A stretch of DNA of 64,000 nt from Microvirga sp. ACRRW (GCF_022346925.1 NZ_JAKRNJ010000002.1:310001-374000); one strand, 5' to 3'; positions 37,545-47,264 are shown, counted from the first letter of the stretch. The notes: a model not told the origin generated them from the letters alone. Numbers and translations are program-made.

Positions 37545-37575
37545 AAAAAAGAGAGGCCATTCCGGCCTCTCTTTT
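37545..37575. terminator. Terminator after the YflT-like gene
   Basis: GAGAGGCC (37551-37558) pairs with GGCCTCTC (37564-37571) around a five-base loop, flanked by six A on the left and TTTT on the right. It also serves the convergent DoxX gene. Confidence 0.88.
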
Positions 37576-37596
37576 CTTTCAAGACGATGCGATGTT

Positions 37597-37992
37597 TCAG
37601 CGGCTGTTGCGCATGGCGCTGTCCAGGCTCCAGACACCGCCGCCGGCTGCCACGAAGTAGAGAAACACGAAGCAGTAGAGAATAGCCGCGTCGCCGCCGT
37701 TCAGCACGGGGAAGACGCTCTTGGGAGCATGGGCCATCCAATAGGCGGCTGCCATCAGGCCCGAGAGAACGAAAGCCACGGGGCGGACGAAAAGACCGAG
37801 CAGGAGCAGAGCGCCGCCGAAGAGCTCGAGCATGCCTGCAATCCAGGGCAGAGAGAACATTTCCGGCGAAAAGCCAGCCGGAAAGCCGAGGATCTTCTGA
37901 GTGCCGTGAGCCATGAAGATCAGCGCCGAGACGATGCGAAGGATGCTGAGGAGGCGCGGCGTCCATGCGGACTCGAGCGAGTGGGTATTCAT
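37597..37992 (-). CDS. DoxX family protein
   Basis: 131 residues with four transmembrane helices and the DoxX signature (ILRIVSALIFMAHGTQKILG, SLPWIAGMLELFGGALLLLG, AAYWMAHAPKSVFPVLNGG). Members of this family are small inner-membrane proteins tied to redox or thiol stress; exact role unknown. Second DoxX-type gene in the window, unrelated in position to the one at 29428. Confidence 0.92.
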   Translation of the reverse strand: MNTHSLESAWTPRLLSILRIVSALIFMAHGTQKILGFPAGFSPEMFSLPWIAGMLELFGGALLLLGLFVRPVAFVLSGLMAAAYWMAHAPKSVFPVLNGGDAAILYCFVFLYFVAAGGGVWSLDSAMRNSR

Positions 37993-38560
37993 GTAATCGA
38001 TCTCCAGTGAATGAGGTCATGGCGCCGAGGGATGGAAGCGCCTGTTGCGGGGCCCGGCTTAAAGGCCGCGCTTCGTGATGACTAGGTGCGAATGCGCACG
38101 CTTCAGTAACGAATTGCTTACCATGTCCGAAGGCCGCGTTGATCGTTCTCGCTCATCAGGCGTTCTCCTTACGTCAACAACATGGAGGCTGCCATGACCA
38201 TCCTCGATCCCCGAACCGGCCAGCTCGTCACGATCGACCTCAAGCCGCGTCCTCGTCCCTGAGACGGAGTGCATGGTCTTCAGCCACTCACTGCGTATCC
38301 CTTCAATTTCAATTGTTCTTTTCTCTGCTCGTCGCTCATCGCATTGCTTAAAAGCCTGAAAGCATGTGCGAAACATCACCTCTCATCATCGTGACGCAGG
38401 GTTCCGGGAAGCGGACCGGAACCCAAGAGCTGCGCCTGCATTGGCCTTGCAACGGCAAGATCCGGTCAGCTTCGTGGCCGAGTTCTTTTATTGGCCGCGC
38501 TCCGGACATCGCAGCGTAGAAACGTAATTTTGCAGAGCACGATCAATTTGGGAGAGTGAA
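37993..38560. other. 568-base interval with little coding content
   Basis: Apart from a 22-codon peptide frame (38194-38262) no supported gene is seen. Longer frames on both strands lack ribosome-binding sites and protein-like composition. The last 40 bases hold the GGGAGAG element of the next gene. Confidence 0.6.
38194..38262 (+). CDS. Candidate 22-residue peptide
   Basis: A short frame beginning MTILDPRTGQLVTIDLK and ending in a basic Pro/Arg tail, preceded by GGAGG five bases before the ATG. The compact DPRTGQLVTID pattern looks like a real, conserved micro-protein rather than chance; I recall similar small alphaproteobacterial peptides, but that is not checked. Function unknown. Confidence 0.4.
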   Translation: MTILDPRTGQLVTIDLKPRPRP

Positions 38561-38884
38561 ATGGCGCTGACGGGCCGCTTTAACCTTCGTAAGACCTTCA
38601 CGGGACGTATTGTTTTGCAGGTGGAGGAGGAGGTGCAGGGCTTCTGGGGTCGCATGACAGGCCGCCCCAGGCTGCACCGCCGCTGGCGGGATGCCAATGT
38701 GCTCGATCTTGCCGCCCCCGAGCTGCGCTCCCTGGTCGACCTGCGCTTCCGCCCCCGTTACATGCCTCAAGGTCAGGAGCCTGCCCAAGACGGGCAGAAG
38801 GCCCAGCGGCAGCTTGACGCCGTCCCCGCTCAGACGCTCCATTACGAGACTTACGACGAGAACGGACGCTTCTCGACGCATTGA
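38561..38884 (+). CDS. Small conserved hypothetical protein, 107 residues
   Basis: Basic protein with FNLRKTFTGRIVLQVEEE at the start and LDLAAPELRSLVDLRFRP in the middle; no membrane segment. I recognise no named domain, though the sequence looks like a recurring alphaproteobacterial hypothetical. A GGGAGAG element precedes the ATG, and an intrinsic terminator follows directly, so it is a well-delimited unit. Confidence 0.7.
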   Translation: MALTGRFNLRKTFTGRIVLQVEEEVQGFWGRMTGRPRLHRRWRDANVLDLAAPELRSLVDLRFRPRYMPQGQEPAQDGQKAQRQLDAVPAQTLHYETYDENGRFSTH

Positions 38885-38906
38885 GGAGCGGTAATTCAAG
38901 ATATGG

Positions 38907-38937
38907 CGAGCGCCCGGCAAGAGCGCTCGTCCTTTTT
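38907..38937 (+). terminator. Terminator after the 107-residue gene
   Basis: CGAGCGC (38907-38913) pairs with GCGCTCG (38923-38929), followed by TCC and six T (38933-38938). Confidence 0.8.
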
Positions 38938-39067
38938 TATCAACAAAGCTAGGGATTTAATCGTTATAGCCTGCCGTCCGGCGGGCGTGTCGTCTTGTTG
39001 ACAGCATATGGGAAGGAATGTAGCGAACGCGAGGTATTCGCGAAACGAGATAAAATAGAGAAATACT

Positions 39068-40126
39068 ATGTCGGGGCCTCTTAAATCGGTTGCTGCAAAA
39101 ATTTTCCGAATCCCACTGCTGGGATATGCGGCTCGCTGGGCAGTGGCTCTGGTCAAGTTGCCCAGGCTCGTTTTTCACCTTCGTCGCCAGGGCGATGCCA
39201 TGGCTGCAATCGACGCGCGCATCAATGCTCTGTCCGACGATCTAAAAGGGCCGGTCTCGGAACGGACGCGAAAGCTCGAGAACCGTACGAAGCAACTCGA
39301 AGAGCGCCTCAAGAATTTCGAGCAGGCGTGGAATCAGCAGCTGCCTGCCTTCCTGAACTCCGTGACATCGGTTGGCGCCTTTGGCCATGAACTCGGCCAA
39401 CAGCGCGATCAGCTGGCACGGATTTACGAGCACATGGATCGCCAACGTGATCAATCGGCCCAGGAGCGCCAGGAAGTTGAGCGCGAGCTGGCCCGGCAGC
39501 GCGACCGCCAGGAGTTCATCCGCAGCGAGATCATGTTCGAGATGAAGTACGCCGCTGATGCGGGCGCTCCCGGGACTGGTCACAAGGAGGCGGTCGAGCC
39601 GCGCGTCGTGAACGAGACGAAGCTGCAGGACGCTCTCAAGGAGGGGTTGCGGATCAACCTCGGTTGCGGCCATGTCCCGCTGAACGGTTATATCAATGTC
39701 GATATGCGCGCGCTGCCGAATGTCGACATTGTTGCCGAGGTTGGCGATCTTCCTCTGCAGAAGGGATTGGCCCAGGAGGTCTTTTCGGCGCATGTCCTCG
39801 AGCACTTCCCGCAGGAGGAAATGCGCCGCAAGCTCCTGCCTTACTGGCGAGACCTCCTTGCTTCCGGCGGCACCTTCCGGGCCATCGTGCCCGATGCAGA
39901 GGCCATGATCGCGAAGATGGCATCCGGAGAATATTCTTTCGAAGAATTCCGTGAGGTGTTCTTCGGCCTTCAGGAATATGAAGGCGACTTCCACTTCAAC
40001 ATGTTCACGCCTGCGAGCTTGCGCATTCTCTTGGAAGAGGCTGGCTTCAAGAATATTGAAGTCCCCGTGCAAGGGCGTCGGAACGGCAAGTGCTACGAGT
40101 TTGAGATCAGGGCTGTCAGGCCGTAA
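39068..40126 (+). CDS. SAM-dependent methyltransferase with coiled-coil N terminus
   Basis: 352 residues. The first 60 are basic with a hydrophobic patch (membrane-associating?), then a long heptad-rich coiled coil (residues about 50-165), then a class I methyltransferase domain with motif I INLGCGHVPLNGYINVD and VLEHFPQEEMRRKLLPYW. The domain type is common in polysaccharide loci, where it methylates sugars or ends chain growth; the coiled coil could act as a length ruler as in WbdD, but this is inference. First gene of the glycosyltransferase cluster, 17 bases before the next. Confidence 0.85.
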   Translation: MSGPLKSVAAKIFRIPLLGYAARWAVALVKLPRLVFHLRRQGDAMAAIDARINALSDDLKGPVSERTRKLENRTKQLEERLKNFEQAWNQQLPAFLNSVTSVGAFGHELGQQRDQLARIYEHMDRQRDQSAQERQEVERELARQRDRQEFIRSEIMFEMKYAADAGAPGTGHKEAVEPRVVNETKLQDALKEGLRINLGCGHVPLNGYINVDMRALPNVDIVAEVGDLPLQKGLAQEVFSAHVLEHFPQEEMRRKLLPYWRDLLASGGTFRAIVPDAEAMIAKMASGEYSFEEFREVFFGLQEYEGDFHFNMFTPASLRILLEEAGFKNIEVPVQGRRNGKCYEFEIRAVRP

Positions 40127-40143
40127 GCCGCGGGGACAGTCCG

Positions 40144-42378
40144 ATGTCGAAGAAAGTATCCATCGCTATCTGCACGGATGGCCGTGTCGAAAGCCTGCGC
40201 ACCACGCTGGCGAGCTTGCGGCAGCTTGATTACCGAAACTTCGAGGTATGCGTCGTCTATGGCCCTACGCCTGACGGCACGCGCGAAATGCTGGAGAGCT
40301 GGCCCGATCCGCTGAAGGTCGCCGCTTGTCCGCTGCGCAATCTCTCGATGTCGCGCAACATCGCTATCGAACTGTCGGCTGGCGATATCGTAGCCTTCCT
40401 GGATGACGATGCCATTCCGGAGCCTGAATGGCTGGGACAGATCGTCGACGCTTATGCCGATGACAAGGTCGGTGGCGTCGGCGGCTTCGTCCACCATCAC
40501 GATGGGGTGCTTTACCAGTGGCGCTACGGCACGACCGATCGCCTCGGCCGTGCTGATCGAAAGCTAGACCGTGCTACGCCGGAGTACAATTTTCCGCTCT
40601 CGACGAACTTTCCTCATCTGCTGGGCGCCAACAGCACCTTTCGCCGAAAAGCTCTGATCTCCATCGGAGGCTTCGACGAGGAGTACGACTATTTCCTTGA
40701 CGAGACCGATCTGGCTTGCCGGCTGATCGACGAGGGTTGGCACATCGCACAACTCGATGGCGCAGTCGTGCACCACAAGTACATGCCGAGCGCGATCAGG
40801 ACTGAAAAGCGTGTGCTCAGTTCTTGGTATTCGATCATCAAGAACAAGATCTATTATGGCTTCGTGAACAACAAAGGGCATCACGGCACCAAGGATATCA
40901 TCCAGGAAGCGACGAGCTTCATCGATGGGCTGCGCCGGGATCTCGAATGGGCCATATCCGAGAAGCTTTTGCCTTCCGAAGATCTCGCTCGCTTTAACAA
41001 TGAAGTCGAGCGCGCTTGGAACGACGGCTTGCGGCGCGGGCTTTCCATGCAGCGCCGTCTGCTCACGGCTTCCCGGTGCGATGCTGTCCCATCTTCTTTC
41101 AAGCCCTATCTGAAGGGCGCTCCGACGCAGAACGCCAAGACCTTCTGCCTTCTGACGCGCGAGTATCCGCCCACCAAAGTGGGTGGTGTCGGCCGCTATG
41201 TTCATCAACTCGCGAAGGGCCTCGCAGATTTGGGCCATCATGTTCATGTCATCACGGCGGGTGAGGGGCATGACCGGGTCGACTGGGAGGAAGGTGTATG
41301 GGTCTACCGGATCGCCTCACTGCCCAAGGTAAAGGAACAGGCCGCGACCGCCGCAGGTCCTGTGCCGGAACACATCTGGTCTTATGCCGCATCGCGGCTG
41401 GCGTGGCTGGAGAGGATCGCGGCTCGCCGCCACGTGGATTGCGTCTATTCTCCGATCTGGGATTGTGAGGGAGCCGCCATTCTCCGTGATGGGCGTTTTC
41501 CGGTTGTCCTTGGACTGCAAACGACTCTGCAGTTCTGGCTCGACAGTCATCCTGAGCAGCGTGAGAGCGAGAGCTTCATGACAACTTTCGGGCGTCCGAT
41601 GCTCGCGCTCGAAAAAGAGATGCTGCTCGACTCACATGCGATCCATGGCATCAGTGCCTCGATCGTAAAGGAGATCGAAGCCGCCTACGATGTGGATCTG
41701 AGCCAACGTGCGGCCGTTGTGCAACTCGGTGCCGAAGATTATGCCGCTCTTCCGAAGCAGCCTGCTCCTGCGCTTGTCGATGGCGTGAGCCGAAGGGTGC
41801 TCTTCGTCGGGCGCCTCGAAGCGCGAAAAGGAATCGATGTCCTTCTCGACGCGGCCGTAGAAGTGCTGACAGAGTATCCGGACGTACAGTTCGATATCGT
41901 CGGGAACGACAAGATCCAGGCCCATGCCGGCAAGACCTATCGTGAGCTTTTCGAAGAGCGCGATCTTGCCGAGAGCATCAAGCGCCGGATCGTCTTCCAC
42001 GGCGCTGTTTCCGAAGAGGAATTGCGCGGCTTCTATGACGCCTGCGACATCTTTGTCGCCCCTTCGCGGTTTGAATCGTTCGGCCTGATCTTTGTCGAGG
42101 CAATGACCTTCGCCAAGCCTGTCGTCGGTTGCCGTGCAGGAGGAATGCCCGAGGTCATTCTTGATGGAGAAACCGGCCTGCTGGCTGAGCCTGGCGACGC
42201 GCAATCACTGCGGGAGGCCTTGAAAAAGCTCCTCAATGATCCATCATTGCGTAGCAAGATGGGACATGACGGACGCCGCCGTTATGAGCAGAGCTTCACG
42301 GTCGAGCGTATGGTTAAGGATACAGCAGAGCTTTTGGTGGCCCACAAGAGACAAGCGGCGAGGGCTATGCGCTCATGA
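40144..42378 (+). CDS. Bifunctional glycosyltransferase (GT2 + GT4)
   Basis: 744 residues. N-terminal GT-A domain of family GT2 (residues 1 to about 290) with CTDGRVESLRTTL, metal-binding FLDDDAIPE and acceptor-side DETDLACRLIDEG. C-terminal GT-B domain of family GT4 (about 325-740) with KVGGVGRYVHQLAKGL, GRLEARKGIDVL and the donor motif ESFGLIFVEAMTFAKPVV. Two enzymes in one chain would add two successive linkages. The stop overlaps the next glycosyltransferase start by four bases (ATGA). Confidence 0.9.
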   Translation: MSKKVSIAICTDGRVESLRTTLASLRQLDYRNFEVCVVYGPTPDGTREMLESWPDPLKVAACPLRNLSMSRNIAIELSAGDIVAFLDDDAIPEPEWLGQIVDAYADDKVGGVGGFVHHHDGVLYQWRYGTTDRLGRADRKLDRATPEYNFPLSTNFPHLLGANSTFRRKALISIGGFDEEYDYFLDETDLACRLIDEGWHIAQLDGAVVHHKYMPSAIRTEKRVLSSWYSIIKNKIYYGFVNNKGHHGTKDIIQEATSFIDGLRRDLEWAISEKLLPSEDLARFNNEVERAWNDGLRRGLSMQRRLLTASRCDAVPSSFKPYLKGAPTQNAKTFCLLTREYPPTKVGGVGRYVHQLAKGLADLGHHVHVITAGEGHDRVDWEEGVWVYRIASLPKVKEQAATAAGPVPEHIWSYAASRLAWLERIAARRHVDCVYSPIWDCEGAAILRDGRFPVVLGLQTTLQFWLDSHPEQRESESFMTTFGRPMLALEKEMLLDSHAIHGISASIVKEIEAAYDVDLSQRAAVVQLGAEDYAALPKQPAPALVDGVSRRVLFVGRLEARKGIDVLLDAAVEVLTEYPDVQFDIVGNDKIQAHAGKTYRELFEERDLAESIKRRIVFHGAVSEEELRGFYDACDIFVAPSRFESFGLIFVEAMTFAKPVVGCRAGGMPEVILDGETGLLAEPGDAQSLREALKKLLNDPSLRSKMGHDGRRRYEQSFTVERMVKDTAELLVAHKRQAARAMRS

Positions 42379-43514
42379 AGCCTCTCGTGACGATCGTCGC
42401 ATCGATTGCCGAGAGGTATGATGCCATCTCAACAGCTGCCTGGAATACCTATAAGGCGCTTGCTGACCAGGATGCCTGGGATGTCGCTATCATTGCAGGA
42501 TCCAACACCTTCTGCGATCTGCCTGTGCGGATTGTACGCGGTGCCGGCGGTCTGCTGATTGAACCTGCGTTTCGGGATGCAGATCTTCTGATCTATCACT
42601 TCGGGACATATCATCCCTTCTTCGACACCATCTCAACCGGCAACGGAAAAGCGAAGAAGATCGTTCGCTTTCATAATATTACTCCGTCTGAATTCGTGCC
42701 GCCGCAGTCCCGTCCCCTCATTCATAAAGCTTTTCGGCAAGTCCATAATCTTCAACATGCCGATCATATTTGGGCTGACAGTCAGCTTAACGCCAATGTC
42801 TTGATGGAACGGGGCATTAATCCCGGTTTGATCGAAGTGCTTCCTCTGACCGTAGAGACGCCTGCGCTGCTGCAGATGCGGGACAAGCACAACAAGGAGC
42901 TGGAGCTTCTGTTCGTCGGGCGGGTGGTTGAATCGAAGGGTGTGCTCGATTGTATCGAGGCTCTTTCGGCTCTGCGAAATTCCGGCGTTGCCTTTAATCT
43001 GTCGATTGCAGGAAGCCTGACATTCGCCGATCCGCAATACATTGCGCGATGCAAGGCCCGCGTCGCCGAACTGTCACTTGAAGATTCCGTGCAGTTCCTG
43101 GGCACTTTGGATGACGATGCCCTCGCAGAGGCATTCAGGAAGGCCGACATCTTTGTCATTCCCTCATATCACGAGGGTTTTTGCGTTCCCGTGGTCGAAG
43201 CGCTGCGCGCGGGATGTGTTCCGGTTGGCTATGCCGCCGGCAATCTTCCCTATATCACCCACGGCTTTGGGCGCTTAGTCACTCCTGGTGATTCTGCAGG
43301 GCTGGGAGCAGCCATCCTTGATGTCCAGGAAGGCTTGAAGGCCGCTCATCAGGATCACTCGCAGCCGTCCCTGAAATTGGATCGAGGGACGATGAGTGCT
43401 TCCGAGTTCGACCGGGCCACGAAAGACTATGTGACGGCCTTTACGAAGAGCCGTGTCTATGCGGCTCATGTCGATAAGGTGCGAGAACTCCTCGTCGGCA
43501 CGGGCAACCGGTAG
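42375..43514 (+). CDS. Glycosyltransferase family 4
   Basis: 379-residue GT-B enzyme. Donor-binding motif HEGFCVPVVEALRAGCVPV and GRVVESKGVLDCIEAL mark the C-terminal half; N terminus VTIVASIAERYDAIS. Adds a sugar from a nucleotide donor to the growing glycan on the cytoplasmic side. Translationally coupled to the GT2-GT4 gene by a four-base overlap; it ends the plus-strand block before the convergent fusion gene. Confidence 0.9.
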   Translation: MKPLVTIVASIAERYDAISTAAWNTYKALADQDAWDVAIIAGSNTFCDLPVRIVRGAGGLLIEPAFRDADLLIYHFGTYHPFFDTISTGNGKAKKIVRFHNITPSEFVPPQSRPLIHKAFRQVHNLQHADHIWADSQLNANVLMERGINPGLIEVLPLTVETPALLQMRDKHNKELELLFVGRVVESKGVLDCIEALSALRNSGVAFNLSIAGSLTFADPQYIARCKARVAELSLEDSVQFLGTLDDDALAEAFRKADIFVIPSYHEGFCVPVVEALRAGCVPVGYAAGNLPYITHGFGRLVTPGDSAGLGAAILDVQEGLKAAHQDHSQPSLKLDRGTMSASEFDRATKDYVTAFTKSRVYAAHVDKVRELLVGTGNR

Positions 43515-43631
43515 GTTTGCTCGACTCTGTATCTGCCGACCGAGCCCCCATCAGACTTCTCCGCGAAACAACTCGATATGACTTGCGTGCGATTAACGGT
43601 CGTGAGGCGCCGTCCTGTCAGTTGTCGGTGT

Positions 43632-45353
43632 TTAAGTTGTTTCCGAAATGAGGACGCCACGTATCAGTAGAGGCTCTTCATCAGAATAGAAGCGAATTTC
43701 GAGACCATCAACATCATGAGGGAGGGTGAATTCGATAGAGCCAGCCGCGATGCATTCATGCTTCTCGAAGCTAAGAGATTGTGAATGTGTGGACCCGATG
43801 TCGAAAGTAATCTTGCGCTTAGGATCAACGAGATCAGGGTCGAAGTCGAAGCTGAGGTTGTATGTGCCGCGTTTAAAAGAATGGTATGGTCCGTAGACCG
43901 CGATACCATCCACATTCTGCTTGTCTTCAACGCAAATATGCGCAGCGCCATTGATCAACATGATCCGCGAAGGAGCGACATAGGTAAAGTCGTCTGGGTC
44001 AAATGCTGTAGTTCGCGAACCCGCAGTGGATGACACTAAAGCCCTTAGCCGCGGAAGGCGAGTATTCCGCCCCGCAAGATTAGCGCGTTCAAGCCAGTCA
44101 ATTCCAAGCGCGTTTCCTGTGCTGCGCCAAGCCAATTGCCAACCTTTTTTTGCCTTACCCGCGCCAGCGAGATGAATGAACCACCCGAAGCGATCGTCCA
44201 AGAAAGTCGCCGGATCAGGGATAAAATTGAAGTCGTACGGCAAATTGAAGAAAGGGCGCCCTTCGTCAAAAATTGCGGCATTCACGGCAGAATTCTCGTG
44301 CCTCGGCAGTCCGAGGTGGTAGCGAGCTTTGCCCTTTTCTAGAATATTGTAGTGCGCTCGAGGCAGAACCAATACGCCAGAGTTGATATACTGATGGGGC
44401 GGAGGCGATTTGATGCCGTGATGAGCGCGATACTCGGCGTTCAGCCCATTGCTCATCTCCACAAAGGTGCGGTCTTGCCTCCATGCTCCTATGTGATCGC
44501 TCGGGACAACATCAAAAATATCCGGTGAGCCGGGCCTGATAACGATATCCGTATCTAACAGACATACACGGTCAAAGGCATCAAACTCAGGACGGACGAG
44601 ATATTTTAGGGCGGCCGGGGGAGTGTCGTCGCTGAAATGACGAACGATATGCTTGGCGCCGATTTGGCGAGCGTAGGCGGCAACACTTTCGCCTGTGATC
44701 TCGAATTCCCAATTGCCGACGCTGCCACTTACAACTTGGATGATGGCTCGCCGTTCTCCGCGCCGATCCGGTAGCGGCTTCGTCACTAACGGCTTCCGGA
44801 AAACACGAAACTGACCGACAACCTCCTGGGTCTCAAAGAGGTTCTGCATCGCTGTATATCTGGCCCGCGCGTGGTCGTTAACCACGACGATCGCTCCAGG
44901 GGCGGCTACGAGTGCAGCTGTCAAAGCGCATTCAACGCGCCGCCGGCCATCTACAAAGATAAAATCGAACTTACGTGCCAGGCCGAGCGGGTAGCTCCCA
45001 TACGCATATTCTGGATCGGCTTGACTCTCGCTAGGCCCTTCAAGATCGAACCATCGAAACGCAACACGATGCGACTGAACGGACTGCGCGACTGAGATCA
45101 GATGTTCTTTGTGATTGTCGAGCGAAATTAAGCTGCCTTCATATTCGTCAGCAATCTCAGCAAGCAGCCGGGTGCTCTCACCAGCTCCAAACCCCAGCAT
45201 TGAAATTCCAGGCTTGGCAACACTTCGCGCGAGGGTCTGTAATTCCTCGCCAAAGGTTTCACCATATCGTCCTTGGATCTCATCGATAAAGGTCGTTTGG
45301 CTGCCAGTCATGCCCGCACTCGAGTGTTCGCTGAATGATGTGGCTGTCAGCAT
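43632..45353 (-). CDS. Methyltransferase-glycosyltransferase (GT8-like) fusion protein
   Basis: 573 residues in three parts. Residues about 25-190: class I methyltransferase-like (SMLGFGAGESTRLLAEIA; FDFIFVDGRRRVECAL). About 205-415: a GT-A domain with the metal motif in LLDTDIVIRPG and the acceptor-type INSGVLVLPRAHYN, resembling GT8. About 445-573: a beta-rich C-terminal domain (FDIGSTHSQSLSF) of unknown role. The gene is visibly less GC-rich than all neighbours, lies antisense to the cluster and next to a tRNA-Pro 3' end, so it was probably acquired. Family assignment of the GT part is moderate. Confidence 0.7.
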   Translation of the reverse strand: MLTATSFSEHSSAGMTGSQTTFIDEIQGRYGETFGEELQTLARSVAKPGISMLGFGAGESTRLLAEIADEYEGSLISLDNHKEHLISVAQSVQSHRVAFRWFDLEGPSESQADPEYAYGSYPLGLARKFDFIFVDGRRRVECALTAALVAAPGAIVVVNDHARARYTAMQNLFETQEVVGQFRVFRKPLVTKPLPDRRGERRAIIQVVSGSVGNWEFEITGESVAAYARQIGAKHIVRHFSDDTPPAALKYLVRPEFDAFDRVCLLDTDIVIRPGSPDIFDVVPSDHIGAWRQDRTFVEMSNGLNAEYRAHHGIKSPPPHQYINSGVLVLPRAHYNILEKGKARYHLGLPRHENSAVNAAIFDEGRPFFNLPYDFNFIPDPATFLDDRFGWFIHLAGAGKAKKGWQLAWRSTGNALGIDWLERANLAGRNTRLPRLRALVSSTAGSRTTAFDPDDFTYVAPSRIMLINGAAHICVEDKQNVDGIAVYGPYHSFKRGTYNLSFDFDPDLVDPKRKITFDIGSTHSQSLSFEKHECIAAGSIEFTLPHDVDGLEIRFYSDEEPLLIRGVLISETT

Positions 45354-45621
45354 AAGCTTCCGGCCTCAATCTGGGGCGAAGTAACAACAAAGGGGGCTAT
45401 CAATGTCAAGTTGACTTCAGAGCCAGAAACGGCTGCGCTGTTTTGCTTATCGACTACAGCTTTTTTGTTTCAGAATGGCCGGGCGGTTCCACTCATGAGT
45501 TTGCGGCGAAATACCAGCGCCTCAGTAAGCAGGAACAACTTTCTTCGAGAGAAAAGGGGCGGGGATGAGCGGAATCCACCGCGGATCTCTTGGGGAGGGG
45601 CCTTGATGATCAACTAAGAAA

Positions 45622-45698
45622 TGGTCGGAGTGATAGGATTCGAACCTACGACCCCCTCGTCCCGAACGAGGTGCGCTACCAGACTGCGCTACACTCCG
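45622..45698 (-). tRNA. tRNA-Pro (anticodon CGG)
   Basis: 77 bases including an encoded CCA. The acceptor stem CGGAGTG pairs with CACTCCG; the anticodon loop TTCGGGA between CCTCG and CGAGG gives CGG, reading CCG codons; the T arm has GGTTCGAATCC. All arms pair well. Confidence 0.96.
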
Positions 45699-45855
45699 AC
45701 ACCGATTTTTCATCGGGAAGGCCGGTCTTATAGCGGCGGCTTGCCTGGGCCGCAAGGGGAGATTTGCAGCTCTTGGCAGATATCTTTTCCAGAGGGGTCG
45801 GCCGGTAAAACCGGTTGCCAGGGACGGCTCAGCCGATTATGTACACGCCCATCAT

Positions 45856-45930
<75 letters not shown>

Positions 45931-46141
45931 TCATTTCCTTCAAATCGTTGATCGAACGGCTAAGCTGGTCGCCGCTGAGGCAGCCCTGTGCACGCTTCTT
46001 GAATCGCTGGCCATTCCTTTGGGGAATAAAGGAATGGTGTAATCTTCGCCGGGATACATTATAGCTGAGAAAAGGGCAGGGCTCCTGCTCGCCATTGAAC
46101 CCATCGTCGGCAAGTACCTGCCCAGATTGCCTGAATTGCTC

Positions 46142-47248
46142 ATGTCCGGATTGCTGCAATCCCATTCTTCTTCTGCCAAGCCTTCCTCTGCCAAGCGCTT
46201 CCTTGTCACTGGAGGGGCCGGTTTCATCGGCTCGGCGGTCGTGCGCCGTCTCATCGGCAGGACACCTCATCAGGCTCTGGTGGTGGACAAGCTGACCTAT
46301 GCGGGCAATCTCGATTCCCTGGCTCCGGTTGCTGGCGATTCCCGCTATGCGTTCGAGCAGGCGGATATCGCGGATGCGGATCGGATGCGGGAGATCATCG
46401 CGCGTTTCGCGCCGGATGTGGTCATGCATCTCGCCGCCGAGAGTCATGTGGACCGCTCCATCGACGGGCCAGGCGAGTTCGTGCAGACCAACGTGGTCGG
46501 CACCTTCGTCCTGCTGCAGGAGAGTCTGCGTTACTGGCGGGAGTTGAGCGGAGAGCGGCGCGAGAGCTTCCGATTCCACCACATCTCTACTGACGAGGTG
46601 TTCGGGGCACTGGGGGGGGAGGGCTTCTTCCATGAGAGCACCTCGTACCAGCCGACCTCGCCCTATTCCGCCTCCAAGGCGGCGTCTGACCATTTCGTCC
46701 GGGCCTGGCATCATACGTATGGCCTGCCTGTCATCGTGACGAACTGCTCCAACAATTACGGGCCTTATCACTTCCCCGAGAAGCTGATTCCGCTGACGAT
46801 CCTCAATGCGCTGGAAGGCAAGCCGCTTCCGGTCTACGGCAAGGGGGAAAACGTACGCGATTGGCTCTATGTCGATGATCACGCGGAGGCGCTGATCCTG
46901 GCTGCCGAGAGAGGCAAGGTCGGCGAGAGCTATAATATCGGCGGCTGGAACGAACGCCGGAACATCGACGTGGTGAAAGCCATCTGCGCTCTGGTCGACG
47001 AGCTTGCGCCCGATGCCGTCATCGGGCCGCGCGAACGCCTGATTACCTATGTCGCCGACCGCCCGGGCCATGATTGGCGCTATGCCATCGATGCCTCGAA
47101 GATCAAGCGCGATCTCGGCTGGAGCCCGGCGGAAACGTTCGAGAGCGGCCTGCGCAAGACGGTGGCGTGGTATCTCGAAAACCGTGCATGGTGGGAGCGC
47201 GTGCGCTCCGGCGTGTATAGGGGCGAGCGGCTTGGCGTCATCGCCTGA
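46142..47248 (+). CDS. rfbB: dTDP-glucose 4,6-dehydratase
   Basis: Makes dTDP-4-keto-6-deoxyglucose from dTDP-glucose. 368-residue extended SDR: NAD-binding GGAGFIG (24-30), STDEVFG (catalytic Asp/Glu) and [10 protein letters not shown] (Tyr/Lys pair). The first 17 residues are a non-conserved extension; the ATG at 46142 is the first plausible one. It is followed by rfbC and rfbA on the same strand. Confidence 0.95.
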   Translation: MSGLLQSHSSSAKPSSAKRFLVTGGAGFIGSAVVRRLIGRTPHQALVVDKLTYAGNLDSLAPVAGDSRYAFEQADIADADRMREIIARFAPDVVMHLAAESHVDRSIDGPGEFVQTNVVGTFVLLQESLRYWRELSGERRESFRFHHISTDEVFGALGGEGFFHESTSYQPTSPYSASKAASDHFVRAWHHTYGLPVIVTNCSNNYGPYHFPEKLIPLTILNALEGKPLPVYGKGENVRDWLYVDDHAEALILAAERGKVGESYNIGGWNERRNIDVVKAICALVDELAPDAVIGPRERLITYVADRPGHDWRYAIDASKIKRDLGWSPAETFESGLRKTVAWYLENRAWWERVRSGVYRGERLGVIA

Positions 47249-47264
47249 GCCGATGGAGGGAGCT

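Noticed and set aside
43500..45700. Genomic island bounded by a direct repeat of the tRNA-Pro 3' end
   Set aside because: Composition and tRNA position suggest insertion, but no copy of the tRNA end sequence and no integrase were found near 43.5 kb or elsewhere nearby.
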